Shown: positions 15,797 through 23,839 of the stretch, one piece after another
Layout: each line of letters begins with the position of its first letter
Numbering within the stretch: position 1 is the stretch's first letter
NCBI RefSeq assembly: GCF_004005565.1
Contig: NZ_SADD01000001.1
Span: 310,001-374,000, forward strand
DNA length: 64,000 nucleotides
Source: Lujinxingia sediminis
GTDB lineage: Bacteria; Myxococcota_A; Bradymonadia; Bradymonadales; Bradymonadaceae
Direction: 5' to 3'
Made by a program: the position numbers and the translations under genes
The notes under the pieces: model-generated
Databases searched by the model: none
Seen by the model: the letters and a program-made list of their open reading frames with translations, nothing else
Told to the model about the DNA's origin: nothing

Positions 15797-16851
15797 GGCC
15801 GGCGGTCGCGAGCGGGCACATCAAGCTCGACGAGGTTGCGATCCACCCAGCTTGCCAGGGCCTGGCGCGAGAGGGGAGGGAGCGCTTCGAGCGTGAGCGT
15901 GAGCAGCGCCGCGTCGCTCCATGAAGCCGCCGCCGCAGGCGCAATCAGCACCTCGCCGCGCTCGGCCAGGGCCCGGGGCTGAGTCTCACTGCGATCGATC
16001 GTCAGGGGCGAAGGATCGCGGTAGTCGCGGGCCAGCGACCAGCCGCGGGCCGGAGCACGTTCCGGGGACGAGGCGTGGGGCTGTGTCTGAGTCGAGGTCG
16101 GCTCGGGAGTCGCGCCATCACGCGCCGCTTCGGCGTGGTGATGGCCGGTGGACACGGTGTGCGCCAGGCTGCGCGCCGTGGCTGCCGCATGGCCGGCCTC
16201 GACGACCGCTTCGCCACCTTCGAGCGCCACGTCGGCGCGGGCCGGGGCGACGCTCTCATCGCTGAGCAGGGCGTGACGCTCCGCGACGCCCGGCGAGGTG
16301 AGCGCGGCGTAGAGGACGAGATCGTCGGCGCTGTGATTGTCGTCGGTCAGCGCGGTGGTTCGAGCCTCTTCGGGAGTGTGCTCGCCGCCGGCGCCCTCCT
16401 GAGGCGCGGGAGGTTGAAGAAGTCCCAGAAGTTGGCCCTGAGCGTCGAAGATGGCCCAGCGTTCGTCGGCGCGCTCAACCCGCCAGTGGCCGGGAAGTTC
16501 GGCGACATCATCGCTGATCCACCCGCTGGGAGCCGGGTTGCTGCCGAAGGTCGAGGCGCTAACCTGATGCTCGTCGCCGAAACGCACGGATCCCACCGGA
16601 CGCAGCGCGCTGTCGTAGACGCGCGCCTGACGTGCGCGCAGCCTCACCTTCAGGAGCGCGCCATCGGGGCCGTTAAACACCAGGCGTTTTCCGCGGGTGG
16701 TGTAGTGCTCGTAGAGCGGATCGCCGGGAACAAAGCGGGTAGGCTCGGGGGGCTGGCGTACGCATCCGCTGAGAATCAGCAGAGTGCCGGCCAGCCCCAC
16801 AATCAGGCCTCTTCGTCCGGGGCGGCGATGGTGATCTTTCGGTTTTGACAT
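15793..16851 (-). CDS. Lipoprotein of unknown function
   Basis: The 352-residue protein has a basic N-terminus and lipobox (GTLLILSGC near residue 29). The folded part (about 40-145) is beta-rich with YDSALRPVGSVRFGDE and ERWAIFDAQGQLLGLLQPP. The region from 145 to 290 is low-complexity Glu/Ala/His/Thr. The C-terminal 60 residues are helical (LLTLTLEALPPLSRQALASWV). Its start lies 49 bases inside nusB in another frame, so it depends on translation of that gene or has a start further in. No family was recognised. Confidence 0.6.
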   Translation of the reverse strand: MSKPKDHHRRPGRRGLIVGLAGTLLILSGCVRQPPEPTRFVPGDPLYEHYTTRGKRLVFNGPDGALLKVRLRARQARVYDSALRPVGSVRFGDEHQVSASTFGSNPAPSGWISDDVAELPGHWRVERADERWAIFDAQGQLLGLLQPPAPQEGAGGEHTPEEARTTALTDDNHSADDLVLYAALTSPGVAERHALLSDESVAPARADVALEGGEAVVEAGHAAATARSLAHTVSTGHHHAEAARDGATPEPTSTQTQPHASSPERAPARGWSLARDYRDPSPLTIDRSETQPRALAERGEVLIAPAAAASWSDAALLTLTLEALPPLSRQALASWVDRNLVELDVPARDRRP

Positions 16852-17249
16852 AGCTGGTCGAGGAGTCCGTTGATGAAGCCCGGGGTACCCTTATCGCCAA
16901 ATTCTTTGGCGAGTTCCACACAGGCGTTGATCACCACCAGCGGCGCCGTCTCTCCTTCCAGGAGCTCGCTGACTCCCACGCGAAGCAGGTTGCGGTCGAC
17001 CGCGGCCATGCGTTCGATACGCCAGCGTGGGCTGAGGACTCGAATCTCCTCATCGACACTGGCCAGGTTATCGATCACCGCATGCACCCGCGCGACTACC
17101 AGGTCCCAGTAGCGGGCCGGGTGATCATCGGGTTCGGCAAGGGTAGCGCGAATGGTCTCCAGCGCATGTCGGGCTTCGTAGCCTGAGACGTCAATCGCAT
17201 AGAGGGTGCGCAGGGCCGCTCGGCGTGCGCGTCGTTGCTTGTCGATCAT
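16803..17249 (-). CDS. nusB: Transcription antitermination factor NusB
   Basis: The 148-residue all-helical protein begins RARRAALRTLYAIDVSGYE and has the NusB C-terminal signature NRNLLRVGVSELLEG-type segment (here DRNLLRVGVSELLEGE, about 84-99), then PLVVINACVELAKEFGDKGTPGFINGLLD. NusB joins NusE at boxA RNA in rRNA antitermination. The order ribH-nusB is widely conserved, and here the gap is 12 bases, which supports the call. The usual length is 130-150 residues. Confidence 0.95.
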   Translation of the reverse strand: MIDKQRRARRAALRTLYAIDVSGYEARHALETIRATLAEPDDHPARYWDLVVARVHAVIDNLASVDEEIRVLSPRWRIERMAAVDRNLLRVGVSELLEGETAPLVVINACVELAKEFGDKGTPGFINGLLDQLCQNRKITIAAPDEEA

Positions 17250-17261
17250 GGAAATTCTCGT

Positions 17262-17732
17262 TTAGCCTGAGAGCGCGTCGTAGAGGTTGACCATCTCCAG
17301 GGCGGCCATGGCGGCCTCGACACCTTTATTACCAACTTTGGAGCCGCTGCGCTCCACGGCCTGGTCGAGCGAATCGCAGGTGATCACGCCGAAGCTCAAG
17401 GGGACCTCGCCATCCATGGCCAGCTGTCCGATGCCCTTGGCGGCTTCGGAGGCGATGTAGTCGAAGTGCGGCGTGGAGCCGCGGATCAGCACGCCCAGGC
17501 AGATGATCGCGTCGACGTTGAGGGTGCGTTTGACCCTCGCGGCAGTCATCGGCAGCTCAAAACAGCCCGGGCAGCGCACCACGGAGATGTCGTCTTTGTC
17601 GACGCCGTGGCGCACCAGGGTATCGATCGCGCCGCTGAGAAGTTGCTCCGAGAAGAAGGAGTTCCAGCGCGAGGAGACGATCGCAAAACGCTTGCCCTGG
17701 CCTTGAAAGCCGCCTTCGATGATGGTGGTCAT
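17262..17732 (-). CDS. ribH: 6,7-dimethyl-8-ribityllumazine synthase
   Basis: The 156-residue protein matches lumazine synthase throughout: FAIVSSRWNSFFSEQLL (16-32), VRCPGCFELPMTA (52-64), CLGVLIRGSTPHFDYI (78-93) with the phosphate-binding and catalytic His region, and PLSFGVITCDSLDQAVERSG near 110-129. It condenses 5-amino-6-ribitylaminouracil with 3,4-dihydroxy-2-butanone 4-phosphate and assembles as a hollow multimer. It lies between ribBX and nusB in the riboflavin operon with gaps of 27 and 12 bases. Confidence 0.96.
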   Translation of the reverse strand: MTTIIEGGFQGQGKRFAIVSSRWNSFFSEQLLSGAIDTLVRHGVDKDDISVVRCPGCFELPMTAARVKRTLNVDAIICLGVLIRGSTPHFDYIASEAAKGIGQLAMDGEVPLSFGVITCDSLDQAVERSGSKVGNKGVEAAMAALEMVNLYDALSG

Positions 17733-17759
17733 AACATAATCCTTTTTAAAATCAACCGT

Positions 17760-18911
17760 TTAGCGGTTTCGGGCGAGGATGGGGATCTGGTTGACGATCT
17801 CGATGCCGAAACCGTCGGAGCCGACGATGGTCTTGGGGCGGTTGGTCATGACCTCGACCTTTCCGCAGCCGGCGTCGCGCAGGATCTGGGCGCCGATGCC
17901 CAGCGAGCGCAAGATCTGGCGGGGCTGGTTGACCTGGCGTGCGCGTTCGGCCTCGTCAAGCTCCTCGGTGGCTTTATGCACGTAGCGACGCACGAGATCG
18001 GAGGCGCGGGCGGCCGGCTTGTCCAGATAGACGATGACGCCGGTGCCGACTTCACCGATGGCCTGCATGCAGTCGCCGAGCAGGGAGGCGCTCTCGCTGG
18101 TGTGGTTCAAGAAGATGTCGAAGCCGTCGACGCGCGGCTGTACTCGGACCGGCGTGGGCGTCTCGGCGTCGGGGGTGCCGCAGATAAAGCAGAGGTGTTC
18201 GGCGTCATCGACGCGGCTTCGGTACACGCGCACCTTCCAGTCGCCGGGGAACTCGGTGGGGAGTGCGGCTTCTTCGACCACTTCGAGCAGCGATTCGCGC
18301 TGCAGGCGGTAGGTGATGATGTCGCTGACCGAGAGGAGCACCATGTTGTGCTCTTCGGCAAAGCGCTCCAGGTCGCTTAAGCGCGCCATGGTGCCATCGG
18401 GGTTCATGATCTCGCAGATCACGCCGGCGGGTGTGCTGCCGGCCAGGCGAGCCAGATCGACGCTGCCTTCGGTCTGTCCGGTGCGCACGAGCACGCCACC
18501 GTCGCGGGCGCGGAGCGGGAAGATATGCCCGGGCATCACGATGTCGTGGCGGGTTGCCCCCTCGGCTACAGCGGCCTCGATGGTGCGGGCGCGGTCAGCG
18601 GCCGAGATGCCGGTGGTCACACCTTCGGCCGCCTCAATGCTTACGGTAAAGGCGGTGCCAAAGGGGCTGGTGTTGCTGTCGACCATCATCGGGATGCCCA
18701 GCGTCTCGATCTGGTCGGGGGTCAGCGTCAAGCAGATCAGCCCGCGGCCGTAGGTGGCCATGAAGTTGATGGCCTCCGGGGTGACCTTATCGGCGGCCAT
18801 GACCAGATCCCCTTCGTTTTCGCGCTCTTCGGCGTCGAGCAGGATCACCATCTCACCGTTGGCGATGGCTTTGAGTGCTCGTTCTACCCGAGCGATTGCG
18901 GCGTCAGACAT
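17760..18911 (-). CDS. ribB: RibBX: DHBP synthase with a non-catalytic GTP cyclohydrolase II-like half
   Basis: Residues 1-203 are a full 3,4-dihydroxy-2-butanone-4-phosphate synthase, with RENEGDL (30-36), [15 protein letters not shown] (97-111), [14 protein letters not shown] (120-133) and the C-terminal EIMNPDGTM. Residues 208-383 align by position with GTP cyclohydrolase II but lack its working parts. The three zinc Cys of the HSECLTGD...RCDC motif are absent (here [18 protein letters not shown], 256-273), and the REGRGIGL loop is replaced by LDKPAARAS. Late segments such as [16 protein letters not shown] survive. The layout is that of RibBX proteins, whose second half is thought to be vestigial or regulatory. 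A working GTP cyclohydrolase II must lie elsewhere. Confidence 0.88.
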   Translation of the reverse strand: MSDAAIARVERALKAIANGEMVILLDAEERENEGDLVMAADKVTPEAINFMATYGRGLICLTLTPDQIETLGIPMMVDSNTSPFGTAFTVSIEAAEGVTTGISAADRARTIEAAVAEGATRHDIVMPGHIFPLRARDGGVLVRTGQTEGSVDLARLAGSTPAGVICEIMNPDGTMARLSDLERFAEEHNMVLLSVSDIITYRLQRESLLEVVEEAALPTEFPGDWKVRVYRSRVDDAEHLCFICGTPDAETPTPVRVQPRVDGFDIFLNHTSESASLLGDCMQAIGEVGTGVIVYLDKPAARASDLVRRYVHKATEELDEAERARQVNQPRQILRSLGIGAQILRDAGCGKVEVMTNRPKTIVGSDGFGIEIVNQIPILARNR

Positions 18912-18932
18912 CGGCGCTACCTCCAGAAAGGA

Positions 18933-19571
18933 TCATTGAAATCCGAAACGTGCGAGCTTCTCCAGGTTCAACCCGCCGGTGGCGTCGGGCTCGACGAACT
19001 TGCGGACATATTTGCCCAGAACGTCGGCCTCCAGGTTGACCCGCTGACCGACGGTGTAGTCGGTGATCTTGGTCTTGTCGGATGTAAAAGGGATGATCGC
19101 AAGGCCAAAGCGCGAACTCTCGACGGAGTTGACCGTCAGGCTGACGCCATCGACGCAGACCGAGCCCTTATCGATGAGGTAGGGCGCGACCTCCGGGGGG
19201 GCTTCGACCTCAAAGAGCCAGGCGTTTTTTTCTTTGCTGCGTTTGCGAATCACGCCCACGCCGTCGACATGCCCGAGCACCAGGTGGCCACCGAGGCGAT
19301 CGCCGACGCGAAGTGCGCGCTCCAGGTGCACCTTATCGCCGATGCGGCGATCGCCCAGCGTGGTTTTACGCAGGGTCTCCGGGCTGGCGTCGACGCAGAA
19401 TCCGTCGCTTGTGAGTCGGGTCACCGTGAGGCAGGCCCCATCGACGGCGATGGATTCGCCAAGCTCGATGGTGCTTAAGTCAAAGCGGGTAGCGATGGTG
19501 AGCTCCCAGTTCTCGCCAGCCTGGCGTTTGGAGCGAACTTCGCCCAGGTCGGCGACCAATCCGGTAAACAT
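18933..19571 (-). CDS. ribE: Riboflavin synthase alpha subunit
   Basis: The 212-residue protein opens [14 protein letters not shown] and shows two tandem barrel repeats. The first contains [14 protein letters not shown] (38-51) and [16 protein letters not shown]; the second [11 protein letters not shown], then [19 protein letters not shown] (136-154) and [28 protein letters not shown]. It dismutates two lumazine molecules into riboflavin. It sits 3 bases after ribD and 21 before ribBX. The gene is called ribC or ribE in different species. Confidence 0.96.
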   Translation of the reverse strand: MFTGLVADLGEVRSKRQAGENWELTIATRFDLSTIELGESIAVDGACLTVTRLTSDGFCVDASPETLRKTTLGDRRIGDKVHLERALRVGDRLGGHLVLGHVDGVGVIRKRSKEKNAWLFEVEAPPEVAPYLIDKGSVCVDGVSLTVNSVESSRFGLAIIPFTSDKTKITDYTVGQRVNLEADVLGKYVRKFVEPDATGGLNLEKLARFGFQ

Positions 19572-19574
19572 CGT

Positions 19575-20732
19575 TTAAGCCTCGTCGAAGAGCGAAGGGA
19601 GCTGTGCGCGGCGCTCAGCCGGCACCTCGCCATGAATGAGCAGGTCGTCGCCCAGGCGCTCCATGGCCGGGGCGTTCAGGGTGACAGCGTCGTTCATAAG
19701 CTCAAAGCCGCGTCCGCCAAGGGGCGCAGGTCCGCTTCCGCCGACGACTTTTGGGGCGACAAAGGCGTAGGCATAGTCGACAAGCCCCTGGTCGAAGAGT
19801 GCCCCGTGAAGCGCGGCGCCCCCTTCAACGAGAACGCTCAGAAGGCCGCGGGAGGCTATGGCGCGCAGGATATGCTCAAGATCCAGGGGCCCATCGGCGT
19901 TGCGTGCCACGTGGATCACTTCCACGCCAGGCCGAGCCTTAAGAGCTGCGGCGCGTGCCGGATCGGCATCGTCGGCACAGAGTACGATCGTGGGCGCGTT
20001 GGACTCGTGGAGGTTGTAGATCGCCAGATCTGGCGAGGACTTCAACGAGGTGTCGAGCACAAAACGCACCGGATCGCGACCACCGTCGATGCGGCAGGTC
20101 AGGCGAGGATCGTCGGCCAGCAGGGTGCCGGTGCCGATGAGGATGGCATCGAGGCGGTCGCGGAGCTGATGCACCCGTTCGCGGGCCAGTTCACCGGTGA
20201 TCCAGCGGGAGTCGCCGGTGCTCGATGCGATCTTACCGTCGAGGGTCATCGCCCATTTGGCCACCACCCAGGGCATGCCCGTGGTGATATGCTTGAAGAA
20301 GGGCGCGTTAAGAGCACGGGAATCCGCGTCGAGCACGCCCTCGACAACCTCAACGCCAGCCTCGCGAAGCCGGCGCACCCCGCGCCCGCTGACCCTCGGG
20401 TTGGGATCGATGGTGCCCACGACCACCCGCGCGATCTTATGACGAATGATCGCGTCGGAGCAGGGCGGGGTGCGGTTGAAATGGCTGCAGGGTTCCAGGT
20501 TGACGAAGAGTTCGGCACCTTCGACGTCCCCGCCGGCATCCTTGATCGCGGCGATCTCGGCGTGATCTTCGCCAGCCCGCACATGGTAGCCACGCCCGAT
20601 CACCTCGCCCTGGCGGACGATGACACACCCGACCATCGGGTTGGGCCGGGTGCGGCCTTCGGCACGTCTGGCCAGCGCGATGGCCTGGGCCATGTACTCG
20701 CGGTCGGTGGGCTTCTGAGAAGAGGCTGCCAT
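19575..20732 (-). CDS. ribD: Bifunctional pyrimidine deaminase/reductase RibD
   Basis: The deaminase half (about 10-150) carries the zinc site H57-A-E59 and PCSH...PPC (81-91). The reductase half (about 155-370) has KWAMTLDGKIA, DSRWITGELAR, DAILIGTGTLLADDPRLTCR and the terminal VEGGAALHGALFDQGLVD. Together they convert the product of GTP cyclohydrolase II into 5-amino-6-ribitylaminouracil phosphate. It follows nrdR by 6 bases. No FMN riboswitch is recognisable ahead of it, so control is probably from an upstream operon promoter. Confidence 0.96.
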   Translation of the reverse strand: MAASSQKPTDREYMAQAIALARRAEGRTRPNPMVGCVIVRQGEVIGRGYHVRAGEDHAEIAAIKDAGGDVEGAELFVNLEPCSHFNRTPPCSDAIIRHKIARVVVGTIDPNPRVSGRGVRRLREAGVEVVEGVLDADSRALNAPFFKHITTGMPWVVAKWAMTLDGKIASSTGDSRWITGELARERVHQLRDRLDAILIGTGTLLADDPRLTCRIDGGRDPVRFVLDTSLKSSPDLAIYNLHESNAPTIVLCADDADPARAAALKARPGVEVIHVARNADGPLDLEHILRAIASRGLLSVLVEGGAALHGALFDQGLVDYAYAFVAPKVVGGSGPAPLGGRGFELMNDAVTLNAPAMERLGDDLLIHGEVPAERRAQLPSLFDEA

Positions 20733-20738
20733 GGGATC

Positions 20739-21251
20739 TCAGTCCTTGGTCGCCGGCTCGTCGGGCTCGCCAGCAGGTGGCGAGGGGTGACGGTCGCGCT
20801 CAAAACGATCGAGCTCGCGTAGCTCGTCGAGAAATTCGTCGATGTTATTAAACGCGCGGTAGACGCTGGCGAATCGAATGTAGGCAACCGGATCCAGATC
20901 GCGCAGCTCGGTGGTGATCGTGGAGCCGATCCAGTCGCTGGTCACCTCGCGCGCGCCCAGCTCAAGCATGTGCTCCTCGAAGCGGTCGACGACATCCTCG
21001 ATCTGGGCCACCGAGATGGGGCGTTTGCTGCAGGCCAGGCGGATGCCCCGCTCGATCTTCTGGCGGTCGTACTCCTCGCGGGTCTCGTCGCGTTTGACGA
21101 CCTGCGGGAAGGCCTCCTCGATCTGCTCGTAGGTGGTGTAGCGCCGCTCGCATTGCAGGCACTCACGTCGACGACGGATCGCCGAGCCCCCGCGAGCCTG
21201 GCGGGAGTCCACAACGCGATCTTCGAGGTGGCCACAGAAGGGACAGCGCAT
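20739..21251 (-). CDS. nrdR: Transcriptional repressor NrdR
   Basis: From ATG 21251 the protein is 170 residues: zinc ribbon MRCPFCGHLEDRVVDSR...CLQCERRYTTYE (Cys3, 6, 31, 34), then an ATP-cone domain (VVKRDETREEYDRQKIERGI to about 145), then a disordered acidic tail. NrdR senses ATP/dATP and represses ribonucleotide reductase genes. A longer frame to 21356 exists but lacks family support. nrdR next to ribD is a common arrangement. Confidence 0.95.
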   Translation of the reverse strand: MRCPFCGHLEDRVVDSRQARGGSAIRRRRECLQCERRYTTYEQIEEAFPQVVKRDETREEYDRQKIERGIRLACSKRPISVAQIEDVVDRFEEHMLELGAREVTSDWIGSTITTELRDLDPVAYIRFASVYRAFNNIDEFLDELRELDRFERDRHPSPPAGEPDEPATKD

Positions 21252-21273
21252 AACACGTCTGAGATAAGGAGGA

Positions 21274-21996
21274 TCAGGAGTCGGTCTTGCCGCGCCCTTC
21301 AAGCTCGCAGATGCGGGCGACGCGACGGCGGTGGCGCCCGTCATCGCCCGGATCAAAGGGCGTGGTCAAGAAGGCTTCGATGCAGGCTTTGGCCATATCG
21401 GGGCCTGTGAGTCGGGCCCCCAGGCATAAGACGTTGGCGTTGTTATGCTTACGGGCAAGGGCCGCCTGTACCGGGTTGGTGACCAGGGCGGCGCGGATGC
21501 CGTCGATCTTGTTGGCGGCGATCGACATGCCCACGCCCGAACCACAGATCAGGATCCCCAGCGTGGCCTCCCCGCGCGCGACCACACGTGCAACCCGCTC
21601 GGCGAAGTCCGGATAATCGACCGAGGCGCTCTCGGAGGGGCCTAAGTCGCGCACCGACTTCTGCCGGGATTGCAACCAGGCGCAGAGTTCGGCCTTAAAG
21701 TCGACGCCGGCATGGTCGGCGGCGATTGCCACATCGTCGATCGCCACAGCCTCACTCGGCTCGCCGCGCAAGGGTTCAATCAGCGCCACCAGCTCGCCGA
21801 CGGTTGTCACCGACTCCAGCGCCTCTTCGGGAAGTTCGCCCAGCCCGAAGACCTCCTCAATGCGCCAGACCAGGTTGACCACATCCAGGCTGGTCACACC
21901 CAGGTCTTCGGCGAAGCGGTCGTTGGGACCAATCTCTTTTGCGCTGATCTCGAAGACCTCCGAGATCACCTCGATCACACGCGCTAAGGTCGACAT
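21274..21996 (-). CDS. rpiB: Acyl carrier protein domain fused to ribose-5-phosphate isomerase B
   Basis: From ATG 21996 the product has 240 residues. Residues 1-78 form an acyl-carrier domain: helix ARVIEVISEVF, then DRFAEDLGVTSLDVVNLVWRI with Ser36 where ACP takes phosphopantetheine (the usual Asp before Ser is Thr), then FGLGELPEEALESVTTVGELV. Residues 88-235 form RpiB: IAADHAGVDFK, GILICGSGVGMSIAANK with the catalytic Cys151, KHNNANVL with His184, and DGRHRRRVARI. Both halves look intact, joined by a ten-residue linker. RpiB interconverts ribose-5- and ribulose-5-phosphate; the latter is a precursor for RibB, encoded four genes downstream. Why it should be tied to an acyl carrier is not known to me. 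Confidence 0.88.
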   Translation of the reverse strand: MSTLARVIEVISEVFEISAKEIGPNDRFAEDLGVTSLDVVNLVWRIEEVFGLGELPEEALESVTTVGELVALIEPLRGEPSEAVAIDDVAIAADHAGVDFKAELCAWLQSRQKSVRDLGPSESASVDYPDFAERVARVVARGEATLGILICGSGVGMSIAANKIDGIRAALVTNPVQAALARKHNNANVLCLGARLTGPDMAKACIEAFLTTPFDPGDDGRHRRRVARICELEGRGKTDS

Positions 21997-22008
21997 AGGT
22001 TTCCGAGC

Positions 22009-22177
22009 GTTACGACGCCATGAGCCAGCGTTGACGCCATGTCTGCTGCATGGAGAGTACTCTGAGCTGCGTTGCAAATCTTCGACGATGCGCGAGCATC
22101 GCCTGCGTTTTGCGCCTTGCTCACGTCACTCTCAATCTCGCATTCAAAGGCGTCACCCTTGCCTCATGGCGTTAAAC
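22009..22177. repeat. Structured inverted-repeat element, copy A
   Basis: The ends are imperfect reverse complements: ACGCCATGAGCCAGCGTTG at the left, and the right end read on the other strand gives ACGCCATGAGGCAAGGGTG. The centre has a perfect GATGC-GCGA-GCATC hairpin. A second copy with the same ends, order and length is at 31784-31953; by eye about three quarters of bases agree. No ORF of substance is inside. It resembles a MITE or a REP/BIME-like element. This copy separates rpmF from acp/rpiB within the minus-strand operon. Confidence 0.7.
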
Positions 22178-22190
22178 GCAGCGCGCCGGT

Positions 22191-22220
22191 AAACCCGCCC
22201 CCGATCAATATTCGGGCGGG
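22191..22220 (-). terminator. Hairpin with short T-run downstream of rpmF
   Basis: On the minus strand CCCGCCCGA pairs with TCGGGGGCGGG around a short AT loop and is followed by TTT. It lies about 57 bases after the rpmF stop and just ahead of the repeat element, so it may attenuate transcription into acp/rpiB. Confidence 0.5.
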
Positions 22221-22277
22221 ATCACCGGCGACAGCTGCTTCATCATCTTCAGATCCGACCAGGTCGGTGTGCGGGCC

Positions 22278-22466
22278 TTAGTACTGCTCCCACACCTCAA
22301 CGACCTGCTCTTCGCCGTAGAAGCCGCAGTCGGCGCAGGCGCGGTGCGAGCGCTTGGGCGCGTAGCACTGCGGGCAGCGCTGCAGCTTGATCGCGGTGAG
22401 CTTGTCGTGGTTTGCGCGACGCGAGCGCGTCTTGGCCTGGGACTTACGTTTCTTGGGCACAGCCAT
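22278..22466 (-). CDS. rpmF: Ribosomal protein bL32
   Basis: The 62-residue basic protein opens MAVPKKRKSQAKTRSRRANH and carries the zinc-ribbon pairs CPQC (about 31-34) and CADC (about 44-47), the zinc-binding form of L32. It is a structural protein of the large ribosomal subunit. It follows the yceD-like gene after 102 bases, the usual bacterial order. Confidence 0.97.
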   Translation of the reverse strand: MAVPKKRKSQAKTRSRRANHDKLTAIKLQRCPQCYAPKRSHRACADCGFYGEEQVVEVWEQY

Positions 22467-22568
22467 GGTAGCCTCCTCTCATGCTTCTTGTCTGGCGCAG
22501 GCTCACAGGTGCCCTTGCCTTCATCAAAATTGCCTGAAGCCACCGACAATCGTCGGGGCCGGGGTCAC

Positions 22569-23156
22569 TTATTCGGTGTCGTTGCTCTTGAGCTTAACCT
22601 CGCGCAGCTTCGACCAGCGAAGATCGATGGAGTTGGCCTCATTGGCCTCCACCGTCTCCTGGCCCACATGCGCCTCGAAGGCCGCGTCACAGGACGCTTT
22701 ATCCTCCTCGGTGCACCGCGCAAACGTGGGGAGCTCCAGAACCACCGCTTCTACAATGAGTGGGCGAAGGTCAATGACCTCTCCCTCGTAGAAGCTCACG
22801 TCGAGGTCGTCGGCACTTAGCACGATCTCTTCGCGATCGCCATAGGCCTCCTCCCACGAAGCGCGAGACATCAACACAAACTCCACCGAAGAGTCAAGCT
22901 CGAAGCGCCGCTCACGCATGCAACGGCCACATTCATAGCTGAGCGCGCCCTCAACCTCGCCATGAAGACGCACGGTGGTCTCAATGAGCTGAGCGCTCAA
23001 GTCGACTTTAAAGGAGACGTCGTCGGCGGGGCGGTACCCGGTGGACTCGAGCCCTTTTGCCAGCCACTCCAGCTCCTCCATCGGGGCTTCAAAACTCAGC
23101 TCGATAGGCTCGCCCTGAAAATCCAGGAGATCGAGCTCAAAGTTAGCGCTGTTCAT
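22569..23156 (-). CDS. YceD/DUF177 family protein
   Basis: From ATG 23156 the protein has 195 residues. It shows the family pattern: an N-terminal beta segment, ESTGYRPADDVSFKVDLSAQLIETTVRLHGEVEG, then YECGRCMRERRFEL with CxxC (near 95), then DLRPLIVEAVVLELPTFARCTEED with a second Cys region. YceD proteins are linked to rRNA metabolism and nearly always precede rpmF, as here. A frame extending to 23213 is not supported by the family. Confidence 0.9.
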   Translation of the reverse strand: MNSANFELDLLDFQGEPIELSFEAPMEELEWLAKGLESTGYRPADDVSFKVDLSAQLIETTVRLHGEVEGALSYECGRCMRERRFELDSSVEFVLMSRASWEEAYGDREEIVLSADDLDVSFYEGEVIDLRPLIVEAVVLELPTFARCTEEDKASCDAAFEAHVGQETVEANEANSIDLRWSKLREVKLKSNDTE

Positions 23157-23348
23157 CGGGTGCCTCAGGTGGTGTCGGGTGAAGATCGATCGCGCGTTGC
23201 CCGAAGGCGACACGCGAAAGGGCGGACCTTGTACCGATGGTGTGCATCGGCGTCAACGCGCTTGCTCTAAGCGGGCGAGCTGGCGCACCATTTCGCAAAC
23301 GAGGCGCCGGCGGAGGTGCTGTCCTTATTTACGCGAGGAGACCAGGCG

Positions 23349-23819
23349 ATGACCGAATACACCACTTCGAGATGGCGCGTTACCACGGCGCTTGTGTTGC
23401 TTTTTTTGGCGGCGGTGCTGGTGGTCGGGTGTGCCGCACCGCGGGCGTCGGTGCGGGATGTGGAGTTTCGTTCGCTGAACTTAAGCGGGCTCAACTTCGG
23501 CCTGATCTTCGATCTGGCCAACCCTAACGAGTATGCGTTGCCGCTGCGGGAGGTGGACTGGCGCGTCGATCTTTTTTCGGCCTATCTGGCCAGCGGCTCG
23601 GCGCGCCCCGACCAGAGAATCCCGGCGAAAGGAAGCGCTCGGGTGGATGTGCCGGTCTCGGTGCGATTTGCCGAGGCGAAGCAGAGCACCTCGCGCATTA
23701 TTCGCGAGCCGGTGATTCCCTGGCAGGTCTCCGGGGCGTGCCATTTTGAGACGCCGATCGGAAGCATCCCGGTCCGCTTCAATGACGCCGGGCAGTGGGA
23801 CAATCCGCTGGTGCGTTAA
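23349..23819 (+). CDS. LEA2/WHy-domain lipoprotein
   Basis: From ATG 23349 (GAGGAG upstream) the 156-residue protein has a membrane/lipoprotein signal (TALVLLFLAAVLVVGC) and then an LEA-type-2 (WHy) sandwich: SLNLSGLNFGLIFDLANPNEYALPL, where the NPN turn is the family mark, followed by RIPAKGSARVDVPVSVRF. Such domains occur in stress-related and envelope proteins, and the function is open. It is transcribed toward the convergent gene ending at 23840, with only 20 bases between. Confidence 0.75.
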   Translation: MTEYTTSRWRVTTALVLLFLAAVLVVGCAAPRASVRDVEFRSLNLSGLNFGLIFDLANPNEYALPLREVDWRVDLFSAYLASGSARPDQRIPAKGSARVDVPVSVRFAEAKQSTSRIIREPVIPWQVSGACHFETPIGSIPVRFNDAGQWDNPLVR

Positions 23820-23839
23820 AGGCGCCGCGCTGCAAGCGC

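Noticed and set aside
20733-21273. FMN riboswitch ahead of ribD
   Set aside because: nrdR lies 6 bases upstream of ribD and no RFN-like conserved helices were found in the preceding DNA.
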